Positions 11,188 to 22,400 of a stretch of DNA of 64,000 nt are shown here, piece after piece. The DNA lies in contig JAGQDJ010000059.1 of assembly GCA_022885665.1 (NCBI GenBank), positions 408,159 to 472,158 of the forward strand. Direction: 5' to 3'. How positions within the stretch are numbered: the stretch's first letter is position 1; every line of letters begins with the position of its first letter. The DNA is from Triops longicaudatus. Its lineage: Eukaryota; Arthropoda; Branchiopoda; Notostraca; Triopsidae. The position numbers and the translations under genes are program-made. The notes beneath the pieces were generated by a model. The model was given only the letters and a program-made list of their open reading frames with translations, was not told the DNA's origin and made no database searches.

Positions 11188-12825
11188 ATACTTCTTTGTA
11201 GGTTTCCCTAAACGTTTCGCATATTTTTTTCGAAGTTTTCTTTGAAGTTTTCTACCATTAACTTTGCCCCACTTGTAAATACGTTTTGTTAATATCCTAC
11301 TTTTTAAAAGATATGTTCATATTTTTACGTAGTTTGGTGGGGGTTTAGTATGTATACGTATTATATAAGCTTTCATTTTGTATGTTTCAGTCACTTTTCT
11401 CCATATTTTTTATTATTTTTTCAGTTATTTTTCAGTCATTTCCAATATTTCAATTATTAGTTATTTTTTTATTTAGTGTATTCTTTTATCTTAAGTGTTC
11501 GGCAAATGTTAATATTTTTTCCCAATTTTCGTGTTTTCCTTGATTTTGTTCCGGATTTTTTATAATGTGTTTATGAGGTTGCATGTTATTGTTCGTCAGT
11601 GTTAATGTTTTTGTTTTATTTTTTCATTTCTAGCGTTGGTTAACTACACGCAGCAAACCGACACCTTCCGACCTGCCGGTACTTTGAGCGACAAGGCTGT
11701 TAAAGGCGTCTTGGCCACCCTGGCGGTGCTTCTGGTAATTAATGGGTTGCTGTTTTGGCGGTTGTGGACATTAGAGAGCTTTGCGCAAGAAACCATGTCC
11801 CCTGGGGCGTCGTTAAGGATACCAGAAGTGGTTCTCAAAGCGAAACCGCATACGGCAGAAGACTGGATGGCGGTTTTACGTCACCAGGAAGCGTTACACA
11901 AAGTAGAATTAGAGAAATGGCGGCAAGTACTGGCTGCAGCGACTGGACTCTTAAGACAGGTCATTGAAAATGTTTATTATTTTATTTTATTTATTTATTT
12001 ATTGCAAATTTCTGAGGTATGAAGTTGTCGTTTTGTAGTTTTTCATGTCTTATTAAAGTAGGTAGTCATGTTAGGGCCAGAACGGCTTATATGTGTTGGG
12101 TTACGTTGGTTAGGTTAGGTGAAAGTACCTTGTGTCGTACTTGATGTTATGTCAGGTTAAAGTATGTTAAGTTGGGTCAGTTAGGTTAGTTTAAATTCTA
12201 TTAGTTGGTGAGTTACGTTAAATTTTATGTTTTTAGTATCTTTTTGTATTCATCGTTTCGTTACTAATATTAATTGTGCGAGTTATTCATCATGCACCTT
12301 AAGTAATAATTTGCGTATTTTGTAGTGCTTTTAGTTAAATTTTCTGTGCCAGTAAACTGGATCTTTTTTTCCTTGGTTATTTCACATTTCTCGGTCGTAT
12401 TTACTTTTGTGTAGAATTTTTATTTCGTCTTTGTTAGTCTTTTGACATTTATTATTTTCTAGTTTTCACGCTCTTTATTATTTTTAACTAGGTGTACTGT
12501 TAGAATCGTATTATAACCAGTTCCATCGTTGGCGTAGATTTCTTTTAGTTTTTTATTTTTATTTACTGTTTTGTTGTTTTTTCGTATTTAGACGGAAGAT
12601 TCGCTGGCGACACTCAAGCAAGACGTGGACGTGGATAAAGCGTCTTCGGTTATTCAACGGTTGAAGAATTTAGTGATAATAGATGGCGTGGAGGAGGTAA
12701 CAAATCCGTTAGGAACGCGAGAAGAGATTACTGGAGCGAGTACGAGGCCCAGAGAAGACGGAGAAGATGTAATGGGACAAAAACCACTAAGCCAGATGGC
12801 AGCACCAGCAGGGGTAGATTTATGA
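1..12825 (+). CDS. GRAMD1: GRAMD1/Aster sterol-transfer protein, 5' partial
   Basis: Exons: 1-220, 507-610, 805-981, 2225-2416, 8459-8822, 8905-9176, 10572-10764, 10877-11140, 11634-11959, 12592-12825. All junctions are GT-AG and the phases close to 782 codons including TGA; the N-terminus is outside the window. Residues about 44-167 form a GRAM domain, including the signature TKEKTALVIPNAIQ and FFTSFGARDKTY. Residues about 370-530 form the ASTER (VASt/StART-like) domain, from FIVPFSVDQVFNMYF to TFIEKNTYSGLEEF. Residues about 621-640 (VLATLAVLLVINGLLFWRLW) are a single membrane span near the C-terminus. Known family role: ER-anchored proteins that sense and move cholesterol at ER-plasma membrane contacts. 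Between GRAM and ASTER lies a Ser/Thr/Asn-rich linker. The donor after 11959 (GTCATT) is weak; the others are ordinary. The family call is near certain; the exact paralogue is not decidable. Confidence 0.95.
982..2224 (+). other. GRAMD1 intron without recognisable content
   Basis: AT-rich intron between exon 3 and exon 4, with GTAAAC donor and ATAG acceptor. I see no coding exon, repeat array or mobile element in it. Confidence 0.7.
3440..3620 (+). promoter_or_regulatory. Candidate internal promoter of GRAMD1
   Basis: A locally GC-richer patch inside the 6-kb GRAMD1 intron. It contains a full palindromic CRE (TGACGTCA, 3501-3508), an AAAATGGCCC stretch resembling a YY1 site, and a GTGCATGCGT block resembling an NRF1 site. 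It lies about 650-800 bases upstream of the alternative first coding exon at 4271, which gives it a plausible purpose. No TATA box is obvious. The promoter role is inferred; a transcription start is not visible from sequence alone. Confidence 0.4.
4271..4459 (+). CDS. GRAMD1: GRAMD1 alternative first exon A (acidic leader)
   Basis: The ATG at 4271 opens 63 codons that end exactly at a consensus donor (GTAAGT, 4460-4465) in phase 0, the same phase as the acceptor of the exon at 8459. Splicing would give an isoform starting MTLDEVVDSFSSF, then a run of about 11 glutamates (GAG/GAA repeat, about 4378-4414), then the linker and ASTER domain. That isoform lacks GRAM. The open frame continues past the donor to a stop at 4591, so a non-spliced 106-aa ORF is the alternative reading. 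Another possible donor (GTGAGC) lies at 4445, also in phase 0. No homology is recognised in the leader, so support rests on phase, donor quality and the upstream GC-rich patch. Confidence 0.5.
4751..5116 (+). repeat. Irregular array of a ~28-bp motif
   Basis: Five degenerate copies of a motif close to TTAA..CTTGTGTGAAYAGGC followed by TTTAR, at about 4751-4779, 4861-4888, 4915-4943, 4974-5004 and 5088-5116. Spacing is irregular, so this is not a simple satellite. The unit resembles transposon ends of the form 'GTGTGAACAGGC', and the cluster may be the remains of nested or tandem MITE termini. Confidence 0.4.
7151..7192 (+). CDS. GRAMD1: GRAMD1 alternative first exon B (14 codons)
   Basis: The ATG at 7151 (context AGCAATGA) is followed by 14 codons, MTADMLFPIEIPEA, ending at a good donor GTAAGC (7193) in phase 0. 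The next in-phase acceptor is that of the exon at 8459, giving ...IPEA-VSTSVGL. Like exon A it would produce a protein with the linker, ASTER domain and membrane span but no GRAM domain. The exon is short, so chance is a real possibility. The good donor and phase match are the support. Confidence 0.45.
7570..8230 (+). repeat. Degenerate TTAGG-type tract in GRAMD1 intron
   Basis: Dense in TTAGGTTA, GTTAAGTTAGG and related words, read on the plus strand. It matches a decayed (TTAGG)n array, the arthropod telomere pentamer, interrupted by substitutions and by the small element at 7709-7881. The rest of the intron 2417-8458 holds the two candidate first exons and otherwise unremarkable AT-rich sequence. 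Confidence 0.6.
7709..7881. mobile_element. Small TIR element, family 'AAGGCTG', copy 1
   Basis: Ends are inverted: the left end reads AGCTATGTTTCCACTGCCAT and the right end reads ATGGCAATGAAAACGCAGCC. The interior shares long stretches with the copy at 42101-42310, including ATAAATTATCTAA and TTGC.AGCGAAA. Probably a non-autonomous DNA transposon of unknown superfamily; no clear target-site duplication is seen. Confidence 0.55.
8311..8398 (+). repeat. (TTA)n microsatellite, about 29 units
   Basis: A pure trinucleotide run just upstream of the acceptor at 8457-8458. It lies 60 bases from the splice site of the first exon shared by all GRAMD1 isoforms, so length variation could alter the branch-point region. 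Confidence 0.95.
9177..10571 (+). other. GRAMD1 intron without recognisable content
   Basis: Intron between the two halves of the ASTER domain. Several short open frames at 9444-9967 have no coding character. No repeat or element is recognised. Confidence 0.6.
11145..11182 (+). repeat. 38-base T run directly behind a 5' splice site
   Basis: Begins four bases into the intron that follows the exon at 10877-11140 (GTAA then T38). The transcript would carry a long U tract immediately downstream of the donor, the position bound by TIA-1/Rox8-type splicing activators. The rest of the intron, to 11633, is T-rich with no other feature. Confidence 0.9.
11960..12591 (+). repeat. GRAMD1 last intron with TTAGG-type tract
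   Basis: At about 12100-12215 the plus strand carries GTTGGTTAGGTTAGG and related words, a further decayed telomere-like stretch. The remainder is T-rich intron ending in a normal TTTAG acceptor before the final GRAMD1 exon. Confidence 0.5.
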
Positions 12826-13004
12826 AAGAAGAAGAGAGATTTAGAACAGATTATACTTGAATGAGTGCTATTTTTGCTGTTGACTACAGGAATGAGCGAA
12901 AAGAAAATGTTTCGTTCTGGGTAACATCGTGATATGTAAAGTATAAAAGTCATAGAACTGCTTAAACGAGATGAAACAAAGTAGATGATACAGAAAAAGA
13001 GATA

Positions 13005-13010
13005 AATAAA
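13005..13010 (+). terminator. Candidate GRAMD1 poly(A) signal
   Basis: AATAAA lies 180 bases after the GRAMD1 stop codon. A second AATAAA occurs near 13273. Either fits a short 3' UTR; cleavage sites cannot be determined here. Confidence 0.5.
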
Positions 13011-14548
13011 TGTCAAAGTGTAGATTGTGATACTAAATGATGATAGTGTGTAGTTATGGAGTGTTTTTTTTTTCTTAAAAAAGAGCAAATGAATTACGAA
13101 AAGTTCACATTATGCATGGCGAATTGAAAAACATTCCTAGTCTTTGCTGGCGAAAACATATTGTTTCACTTTTGGCTTTTTTTATTTTCCTCCCCTTTCG
13201 AGTAACCTTAAATGTTTTTGTACTACAGTTCCACACGTTACGAAAAACTTCATTGATCGCCAAAATAGCCTGAATAAAAGTTGAAGATTATGTGAGAAAG
13301 TGAGCGATGCTGTTACATCATGCATTTCTTGTTACGAAAGTTATGAAAATAAAAATAATTAAAACCTAAATACATAGTTGGTCTTAGTGAGAGGACATTT
13401 CGAATAATAATTGCCGCTGGTCAGGTATGGGTTACGTGAAAGCATAGCCAAGTCTAATTGCAAATAACTAATTTTTTTACCTGGGTTGTATGCCGAGTCC
13501 GAGTCGGTTCTTGTCCAAGTCGAGTCTTTTGCTAGCCCTGTAAGAAAATAACGTGCTATGTATCTGAAGTACTGTGGCGTGGTAACCGTCTGGCGTTCGA
13601 AAACGCGCCTTCACGATTGTTCAGTTTTTCAGTTCAAAGTTCAGCTTTCCTTCGCGCAATACTATTTATTGACAAGAAAAATGCTTGCATGTTGCCGTAT
13701 TGGTTGTTATTGTAACTGCAAATTTACGTTACATGTGCAGTGTAGCGCGAAACATTTGATAGGCAAATTTTCTTATGGGAAACCACGTTACTTTTCACGC
13801 AACGGGTACCTGGTTAAAGCAAATGAGCAAATGAAACGTCTGATTTCGCTACCATTCTTAAAAGAAAACGGGTGGTACACTTTTGCCTGTTGCGTTCACT
13901 ACGAATAAGTAAATTGAAAAAAATATGTGCGAGCTCATCGAATGCTAATGAAAAATATGTGAAAAGCTCACACACGGTTAGTTCCGTAGTTATTTTACAA
14001 GAGGCCTACAAATTCCAGGATACCTACCCGTCGAAACCAAAGTAACAGCCGGTTTTTCAACTATGGGAAACGAGTCGCGAAAAACGACAACACAGCAAGA
14101 CGTAGCTCGCTTTGGAGTTCAGAACTGTCGGCTGTTCGGAAATCCAGCACAGACAGAAAGAAAACGGCTGTCAGGGGAGGACTGGCTCCAATTTTTTTCT
14201 TTTTATTGATGATTCCCACAGTGAATTTATATGAAAAGCGAAACATAAGCTAGCTACTTAGGAAAAATTGAGAGAATATGTTCATAAGAATATTATGGAG
14301 TAGAGGGTGAACGGTGCAGTTCAGACATTTTTTAGTTTTAATTTTTCATTTACTAAACTAGTCTTTTATAAAGTGCGCAAAAGAAAAAGCTAAAATATAG
14401 CGCGGCTAATTTTAAAGCGGTAAATAGTGGCTAAACAGGCCACTGTATACATTTTCCTAATACACAAGTTAAATGGCCTAACGCCGTGAACGATTTCGCT
14501 AAGACCGTAGGATATTTTTATAATCTTTCTTCGCAGTTAAGTTAAAGA

Positions 14549-14721
14549 CAGAGGCGTCGTGCCATATGGGGCCGGGGGGGCCCGGGCCCCCCAAAAATTT
14601 TTGCCATCCTGAAAAAAAGGTATAATTTAAAACTCATTTATAACTCTTCAACTCTTTTATTAAGAGAAATGCAAAATCGGCCCCCCCCCCAAAAAAAAAA
14701 AATAAGTGCACGACGCCACTG
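14549..14721. mobile_element. hAT-type MITE with intact 8-bp target duplication
   Basis: The terminal inverted repeats CAGAGGCGTCGTGC (14549-14562) and GCACGACGCCACTG (14708-14721) match at 13 of 14 positions. The element is flanked by a perfect 8-bp direct repeat GTTAAAGA at 14541-14548 and 14722-14729. CAG..CTG ends, 8-bp duplications and a 173-bp length without coding capacity are hallmarks of non-autonomous hAT elements. The interior has an inverted GC patch (GGGCCCGGGCCCC) and homopolymer C and A runs. The perfect duplication points to recent insertion. Confidence 0.9.
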
Positions 14722-15127
14722 GTTAAAGAATACCATTTCTCGCCGGTGAGATATGGCAAAAAATACTTTTTTCTCATTCCTTAAAAAGGTCAGGAAACTT
14801 GCGAATTCCTTGAAATAACTTATAATGATTTATAAAAATTCTCGACGGTTAACGGTGAGAAACCGTATCCAAAACATTAGTGTAAAGAAAGATTTAAAAA
14901 TACGAGACGGTTTTTGCGGAATCATTTGCGACCGATTTACCATCTTGCGAAGTTTTTAAATTCATTTTTTAAATTTCCAAAATAGTCGATTCGCCCACTT
15001 TTTCCATCAGTTCGCCAAACGTTGAAGAATTGAAGATAGGGTTGGGCATCCCTGCTCTAATGCCTAATGAGAGAGATACTAGGAAAATAGTTACAAGTGC
15101 CAATACAGGAGCGTCGGAATGTTTAAA

Positions 15128-15190
15128 CGTGTGACGTGCGACACACGCCCATGAGAAAAAGCATGGGCGTCTGTCGCGCGTGTCAACACG
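15128..15190. repeat. Long hairpin-forming inverted repeat
   Basis: Arms 15128-15153 and 15162-15190 pair with few mismatches or gaps around an 8-base loop (AGAAAAAG). The inner nine pairs (ACGCCCATG/CATGGGCGT) are perfect and GC-rich. It is 700 bases upstream of the WDR62 promoter. It could be a foldback element or a structural site; nothing more is visible. Confidence 0.7.
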
Positions 15191-15849
15191 CCGACAGCCC
15201 GCTGTAAAGCCACGTAAGACTCCTTGACGGCTGAGTTTCACTAATGGTTGCATTCTGGCTACTCAAATAATCGCAAAGAAATAAGTGCAAGTGGCTTATT
15301 AAAAGACATCGAGCAATGACACGAACAATCACGCTCGTCGCTCGCGAAACATTCGAGCGAGCTCGTTTTAGCTCTGCAAACAAACCAAGCCAAACACATT
15401 TTCCCGTTTTTTCCGGCTAGTTTCTTCGGCGAAATGAAAACAATTTATTTCAAAAAATCATGTAAGATCGAAAAACGAACACGTTCTTTTTCTTACTTGC
15501 ATGGTCGCATGTGTGAGTTTTAATTTTCAAATAATCGTTCAAATTTACCGTACGCAGGTGGAACTTCGAACGCGAACAAGAGATTACGTGGTGAACCCAT
15601 ACGTGCAGAAATTTATCAGCATTAACAATGAGGATCCTGAGTACGCTTTACCGATTTCATTTAATTTTGTTTACCCACAGTATGTTCAACTTTGAGGGGC
15701 GTTTTGTTTTTCGGGGCACGCAAAAATGTACGCATTAAGGGAAAAGTACTGTTCTGCAGTAAACTTAATAAACAGAAATAAACATTTAACGATTCCTCAA
15801 AAGAGGCTGCAATTATAGAAACTAGTGTGTATGAAAAAAATATTCTTGT

Positions 15850-16020
15850 TAAAAGCGTCTATAATATGGCGGACTAATAAGGACGCGGCTGGGTCCAACA
15901 TGGCGGAAAGGAGGAACATGAACCTCTCGTGCACGCTGTAGTTCGAAGTTCCAATCCGTCGGTGAGCGCAGAACCGCATCTCGTTGTTCGTGACTCAGTT
16001 GCTTGGTGCTTTTGTGTAAA
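15850..16020 (+). promoter_or_regulatory. WDR62 core promoter and non-coding first exon
   Basis: Two YY1-type motifs (ATATGGCGGA near 15865 and ACATGGCGGAAA near 15899) sit in a locally GC-richer patch, a combination typical of TATA-less housekeeping promoters. A good donor (GTGAGT) at 16021 would end a non-coding 5' UTR exon. The matching acceptor TTTTTCAG at 16357-16364 opens the exon that carries the WDR62 start codon. That acceptor is immediately followed by GTAAAC, so it could also act as a recursive splice site. Start site and exon length are inferred. Confidence 0.6.
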
Positions 16021-16396
16021 GTGAGTAGTGGTAAGGATTCAATATTTGTGTTTCTCCTTCTTTTTACCTAAAAAAACATTTTTAAATCCCTTACCCACCC
16101 ACTTTTCTTTCGTCGTAAGCAATATAAGGTAAATTCTAGCACTTATCTGTCTCAAATATGTTTCAAAACACTTAAACACTGAGTATTTACTTGATAAAGC
16201 TTCAAAACAACTAGTTTTATTAATCCCACAAATATTTATTTAATTTCCTTCTGTCGTCAGTAAAACATGACTAATCTTGCTCGTTTATGACCTTTGTCCT
16301 AATTTCCTTAAAAATTATTGTGTAGGAAACAAACGTCTAATTCGCTCTGTTGTCTGTTTTTCAGGTAAACTAATCAGCGTCACAGTGATGTAAAGC

Positions 16397-16468
16397 ATGC
16401 CCGCAACAGAGTTTATGCTGGTGCCTTCAAATTTTCAAGGTTACAGCTGCTCTTGGCGTGTGCTTTAA
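16397..16468 (+). CDS. Upstream ORF in the WDR62 leader (23 aa)
   Basis: In the presumed 5' UTR (exon from 16365) an ATG at 16397 opens 23 codons (MPATEFMLVP...) ending in TAA at 16466-16468, 28 bases before the main start. A minimal ATG-TAA pair precedes it at 16388-16393. Such uORFs commonly lower translation of the main frame. Whether they are in the mature leader depends on the predicted splice. Confidence 0.45.
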   Translation: MPATEFMLVPSNFQGYSCSWRVL

Positions 16469-16496
16469 TTAGTCATCTACTACTTTAATACCAACA

Positions 16497-19400
16497 ATGG
16501 ATCACAATTTGCCCAACGAATCCAGAGTTATTCGAGCGCCCAGCCTCCGACGAGGCAGAGAAGACGTTCCTCTCGGTGAAAGAGTAAGCTAAAAAATAAA
16601 TTACTATTAAACTCACGTCTCTCTTTCCTTTTTGTTAGTTCTCTAAGTAAAAAAAAAAAATTACATTTTTATGAATTGAACTTGTGGAAGGAATGATTTA
16701 ACAGGACGTGATACAAGTTTAGAAAAGAAGAGGTGCACAAAGGTTTAGTACACAGACGAGTATTGTAAGGATCCTGTGACGTCATAGAGGAGATAAGCCA
16801 CTGGAGGGTGAAATCCGACATCATTGCGTGTATTGCGGCTATTATTAGCGTGCTATCGATCTCTTTTCGTGCAGAAACATCCTAAACGGTGTTTGAGTTC
16901 CGGAAACCTGAAAATTTTGCTATTTTTAGGAATTTTTCCCGACTTGGCATTGAAATTTATTGATTTTGAGGCCGAAATTCCGGTTTGACGATCAAAACTG
17001 TTGCGTTGTACAAACGAGTTCCAGCTTTAAAGAAGAGAACAGAAAGAAAAGCTCATAAAACAAGAATGGGAGCTGAAAAGAAGAAAAATGCAATTATTTT
17101 TAACTTGAGGACGCACAAAAACTTTGCTTTTCTTGAATAGGATGTAAAGAAGGGCTGAAAAGAAGCGACATGTCGAGAAAAGTCAGCATTTTCCGTATTT
17201 GGGTGCACCAAGGGCCAGGTTTTTGTGTGATAACATAAATTTCCTGTTGAGGGGCAGTTGTCGGGCTAATTACGCTTTACTGGGAGTCGTTTTTCGGTGC
17301 TATGATTCGGGTTATCGGAGACAGATGTTTTCGATCACTGGACCACGTTGCGTTTTATCACTCTGGCTGGGATATTTATTCCCGCTTTTTTAGAAAGTCT
17401 CGCCGTTTTCTCCTGGCTTGTAGTCGCTACGCCTATTTGACTCAGCTTGAGTGGCTCTTAACGCTTTTTGCTTTTGTATTGCGAACGTATTTAATATGCA
17501 GGACACATAACATTTTCGTCGGCCATTTCTGAGAGAGAGCAAAGTGTAAAATAAAATAAAAAAGACTCCCAAGGCCGCTTGCATAATTAACAAGGTTGAA
17601 GGATTGGGACGAATATTAAACTTCCGAGAAGGAGAAATTTGATCTTGAAACCAAGTTAACCTTTTTGATACACCTTGAAGTGCGTAGCTTCGCTAAAGAA
17701 GGTACGGAAGGGTAGTTAAAATGCATTAAGGAAGAAGTTAGACTCAAAACGTTGTGCAGCTCATGGTCACAGAATGAAATAAAGGCAAACTGTTAAGTCA
17801 GTTAAAAAGATTGCAAAACTGAAGATCCAGTTTATGTAGAAAAACGCTAATAAACATAGATCAAAGAAAGGATTAAGTATAGAAGGCTTAGTAAAGCTAG
17901 CATAGTATAGTATCGAGTTATGATACTTTCGGAGGTTGGGTTCGGTTGGTTGCGTAAGTTCGGTTAGACTAGGTTGGCCTAGGTTTAGTTTAATTAGTAG
18001 TTAAAAAGTTTGAATATTAGCTGCAACATCCATGAAGTTCAGGAATCTATTTGAAATAAGTGATTGTAGGAAGAACAACTCAATGAAGGATCAGAATAAG
18101 GCTATTCAGTTTTACAATTGATGTTAAGTCAATTAATTTATCTGAATTTATCAGATTCTGCATTTTAGATTACTTTTTGGTGCTTTTTGGTTATATGCTT
18201 TCAATTTTCATTCACTAGCGCTTTTAGTGGAGAAAGGCAACACTAAAGTAGTAAATAAAGCTAGTTTAACCCTAACTTAGTCTGAACTAGTGTAACCTAA
18301 CTTTCGTTTGCCTTCCTGGAACGGGTTAAAGTTAGGTTAGGTTAGCTTCAGTAATGTTATGTTAGGTCTGGTTAGGGTAGGTTTAGTTAGGCGATGCTTA
18401 GTTAAGTTAAAATTTGTTAGGTTTCAAGTTAGGTTAAGATTCAAGCTAGGTTAGGTTAGGTTAGGCTAGGTTTACTTAGGTTCAAATATGTTACATAAGG
18501 CTTAGTATTCCAGATCATATGAGACTGGAAAGAGAACTGTTGCTAATGACGTAAAGGTTTAACTGAAGGAACGGTTGGTGTCACTTATTCACTTGTATTT
18601 ATTTACTTTTACTTTAAGTTTACAACAATCAAATTCTGTGCTGAGAAACGAGACTGGTTCGAAAGGAGGTCACAAAAGGAATTAAACTTAGAGTCTGGGT
18701 GCACTTTCATTCTTATCAACAATCTATTTTAACTTTAAGTAACTTTTAGTCTTGGTTATAACATTTTTAATAATCTTTATATGACGTTGAATTAGATTAG
18801 GTTTAGTAACAAAAATTAATTGAAGTTAAGCTTATTTTTTTTTAAGGTAAAGTTTTGCTTAGGCTAAGTTAGGTAAGGTTAGGCTATCTTATGTTGCGAA
18901 GCTAGTCAGCTTGAACGGAAAGACCGTAACATTCAATACCTATTTTTCTCAATTTTCGTCTTGTCTTACTTCGCGACTCTGATCTTTATGCTCAAAAGAA
19001 AATGGTGCGAGTTTTTTTATGCATTTCAAAACGTATGACTTCGAAATGCCAATTCAACTTTCCTCAGCCATAGTTTAACATGCTTCACAACAGTGCAGAT
19101 TGAAACCTCCAATTATCCCTTTCAAGTTCCTGTCCCATAAAATCTTCATTATCGCTAATAATTGCTCTTAAACCTAACGAGTTCAAACTGAATCAACTGT
19201 CTGAATAAGCTGTCTGCATTTCAGTTGTCAACTTGTCAGATCCCCCAGAAAGACAACAATCCATTCCAGTTACCCCCGTTTTGCCCGTCTCCCATTTTGC
19301 AACGGTGCCCTTCAGGTTATCGATCACTCTTTCTTCAGGGTTAAAACCCGACTTTGGTATCTTGATCAAGATTTTAAAAGGGACCAAAAACCCAGGAAAA

Positions 19401-22400
19401 AGGGGAAACCTAACCTAACCTGCAATAGACAATCTAAACAAGTTAGTAACCCGTCTATGTTAGTTTATACATTTGTAGCGTGTTGGAAACAATGATGAAT
19501 CTGATTCGTGCTAGAAACCCGAGCTCGTTTCGTGCGCTCGGGTCATTTCCCCCTTTTTTTGGAGTTTCAGATGTCGGATTCCGCCGCAAGGCGAACACTT
19601 TCTCTTTGCAAACGCTGGCAAGAGCTTCGTGCACTTTTGAAACAATGCGAAACTTGCATATGGTTCGTTCACACGTCGTAATTAGGGAACATTCAGTCCT
19701 AATCTAATTAATTCAATTCGAACTACTTTAAATTCTAGAGAAATTTCTTGCTCATTTAATTTGATTACTCAACTCGTTTAATTTCACGTTCTCAATTGCG
19801 CACGTTCTTGAACTATGATTTATGAGCATTTCTTGTGTAAGTTTCACCAGCTCATTGTTCATCTTTTGAAAATAATGAAAATAAAAAAAAAATAATAAAA
19901 TAAAACGCTCGGTCATGTCGTGGAGCGGAACTCGGATAGCAATATCACCAAACAGTTAATTTGACTTTTAAGGACTTTCTTAATCAAAATTTCTATAAAG
20001 AAACTTCGTGCAACGAACGGACGAGATTTCAATATTTAACATGGGCAAAAATGTTCAAAAAATTGCCTTAGTGTAACTAATTTAATTATAAATATTGTAG
20101 ATAACCTTTATGTTTATTACAGTTTCGTTATGTTCGAAAACTTTACTGTCAAGAGATCTTTTTTTTTTTAAAAAAAAGCTGCCATATTTAACGAAATTTG
20201 GCATGCCATAATGTTCGTAGTACATAAAAACGAGTACAGTGACGTGCTATTCGAGGTATGTTCGTGCCGAGCACTAAAGGGTTCAGTATTAAAAAAGATG
20301 GTACAACTAGCGTGTTGTTTGCCTTAGATTGGTACCAGTTTTTTTTAACATCAAGGTAAAAATGGTTTATTTTTGTTTTCTTTTTACATTTTGTGCATAT
20401 TACAGATCATTAAAGCTTTAAAACAGCACCGCAAGAGGGAAAAGAGTTTATATACATAGCCGTCTGTCAATTTAACCCAGTAAAGCTTTTTATTGTGTCA
20501 ATTGAAATTATCAAGGCTTCGTATTCATAAGAATGGAAAGAATATTTTTTGTATTCCTAAGACAGAGGTCGTAAGTTGGTCTTTTCTACCAAATAACTGA
20601 ATTTTCATTGTAGCGGATTGTGAATAATAAGAAATAATGTCAATTAAGACGTAAAGTAAGACCAAGAATTTATTGTTGACCTTTCTGCAAATGAGGATCG
20701 TTTTTACAGTTAAGGGTCTCTACAACAGTGAAGAACAAGTCAATTTTTGGGCGTTTTTATTGTTAGCAGGTATCGATAGAGCGTGTACTAACGTTATTGT
20801 TTACGGAATTCCGCTGAAATGATGGAAAGTGAAGGTCTCAGTGACAATAGCCACGATGTTTTCTCAAGCGACTCGCATTGTTGTCCTTGCAACCTTGACA
20901 ATTACTTGGCTGACAACATTGACTCGTTAAAGTTTTGATATCTTTTGACATTGAACCCTGAAGGAGTAACGAAACCCAATACAAATTGTTACAGTTTAAT
21001 TAGTTTAAGTTAAAGTATTTTGTCCATGTTTTTTAAAAACTTACTAAAAGTTTACTTATTTTAAGTTATTTTGAGATAAAATAATTAGTTTAAGTTAAAC
21101 CATATTAACCATTAGTTTAAATTAGAATAACTGCTGCAGATAAGAAAAATTTTCTTTAAATTAATTAGACTTCATTAAATAATAAAAACGTGATAGTGTA
21201 TTAAAGATACATCAATTTTGAAAATATTATCCTTTCGAATCAGTAAATTTAAAAGAATCTGTACCTAGTATCTAGATAATTAATTTGGGTTATTTCCAGA
21301 ATAACTTATTAAAATAGTCTTTAAACGTTAAAAGAATTACTTTAAGTAGTCTTAAGTAGTCTTAAGTGATATTGCGTTTTCGAGGATTGATGCGTAAAAT
21401 TGGTGCCGTTTAGTAATAAATGTTTAGTCATCATTTTCGCTCACATGAAAGCGTCCAATTATGCTCTGCCGCCAGAAAATAAAATTTTACTGCGTGTAGC
21501 TGTGCAAACACGCAATTATGCAAACGATCCCCTCCTTCCATTTTAACTTTCGAAATTCCTACCAATAACCAATTTAACGCCTATAAGGGTGAATGAATAT
21601 ATATTAAATAGTTAGCTTTCAGTTTCTTTTAAGAAACAAACGACTTAACCTTCTAGCAATAAATACTTTTCAGCATGTATTTTATTTATTTCGTCTAACG
21701 CGTGCCTAGTAACCTCTATAACTGGGTGTTGCTCTTTCGAATAATACACACACAAATAAAAAACAAAAAAAACAAGAAAGCTTCTGTTGCACTGTTTTAT
21801 CAACCAAGTCTGCGCAGGCTGCAAAGATTTAACCCAAACCAGATAAGAAATACCCAGGTGGACGTGACATTCTTACTTCACTCTCACTTTAACCCCTCCT
21901 CCCAAGGAAAGCTACCTGACTTGTTTAAGTTTCAAGTTTCCAGTTGACAAGGTTTCCCGAGCCAAAAAAGGTCTTCCTCCTTTTTTAGAGTACCCATATG
22001 TGGTTGAACAAGAAAGAAAAGGGGGGATAAAAGTGTTTGCTAAACGTTGACCTGCTGGGGGTTGGGGTGGGGTTGTAGTCTGCAAGCTTACCCAGTTGCC
22101 CCGCCCCTCACCTCCTTAGTTACGCAGTAGCTGCCGACGCGAGTGGACGTGTGAAGTAACGAACGACCTCTGAAGCATTAGAAACGTTGTTTCTCGAGTT
22201 TTAGGAGTTTCTAAGGCGGGAAACTTGTAACTTTATTGTTCAGAGGTTTTCGAGTACGATAGTTAACGAACTTGAGCGGGTTTTAAGCGATGGAGTGTTT
22301 AACGAACAGTTTTAACTGTATGCGTGTTACAGTGAGGAGATTTTACAGTTTATGATCTTTACGGTCATGGTGTTGTGATAGGAATCGTTTGGACGAACAG

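Larger units (their letters stand above)
12826..15849. other. GRAMD1-WDR62 intergenic region
   Basis: Contains the GRAMD1 3' UTR, a hAT-type MITE (14549-14721) and a long hairpin (15128-15190). Open frames such as 13558-13908 show no recognisable domain or codon pattern and are treated as chance. Confidence 0.6.

Noticed and set aside
13558..13908. 116-codon frame after GRAMD1
   Set aside because: Cys-rich but without a recognisable motif, promoter or splice context; treated as chance.
17199..17532. Overlapping plus-strand frames after the first WDR62 coding exon
   Set aside because: No splice sites in usable phase and no domain; probable chance.
18440..18475. TTAGG run as a true telomere or chromosome end
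   Set aside because: Only about four clean units, decayed flanks, and a gene spanning it on both sides.
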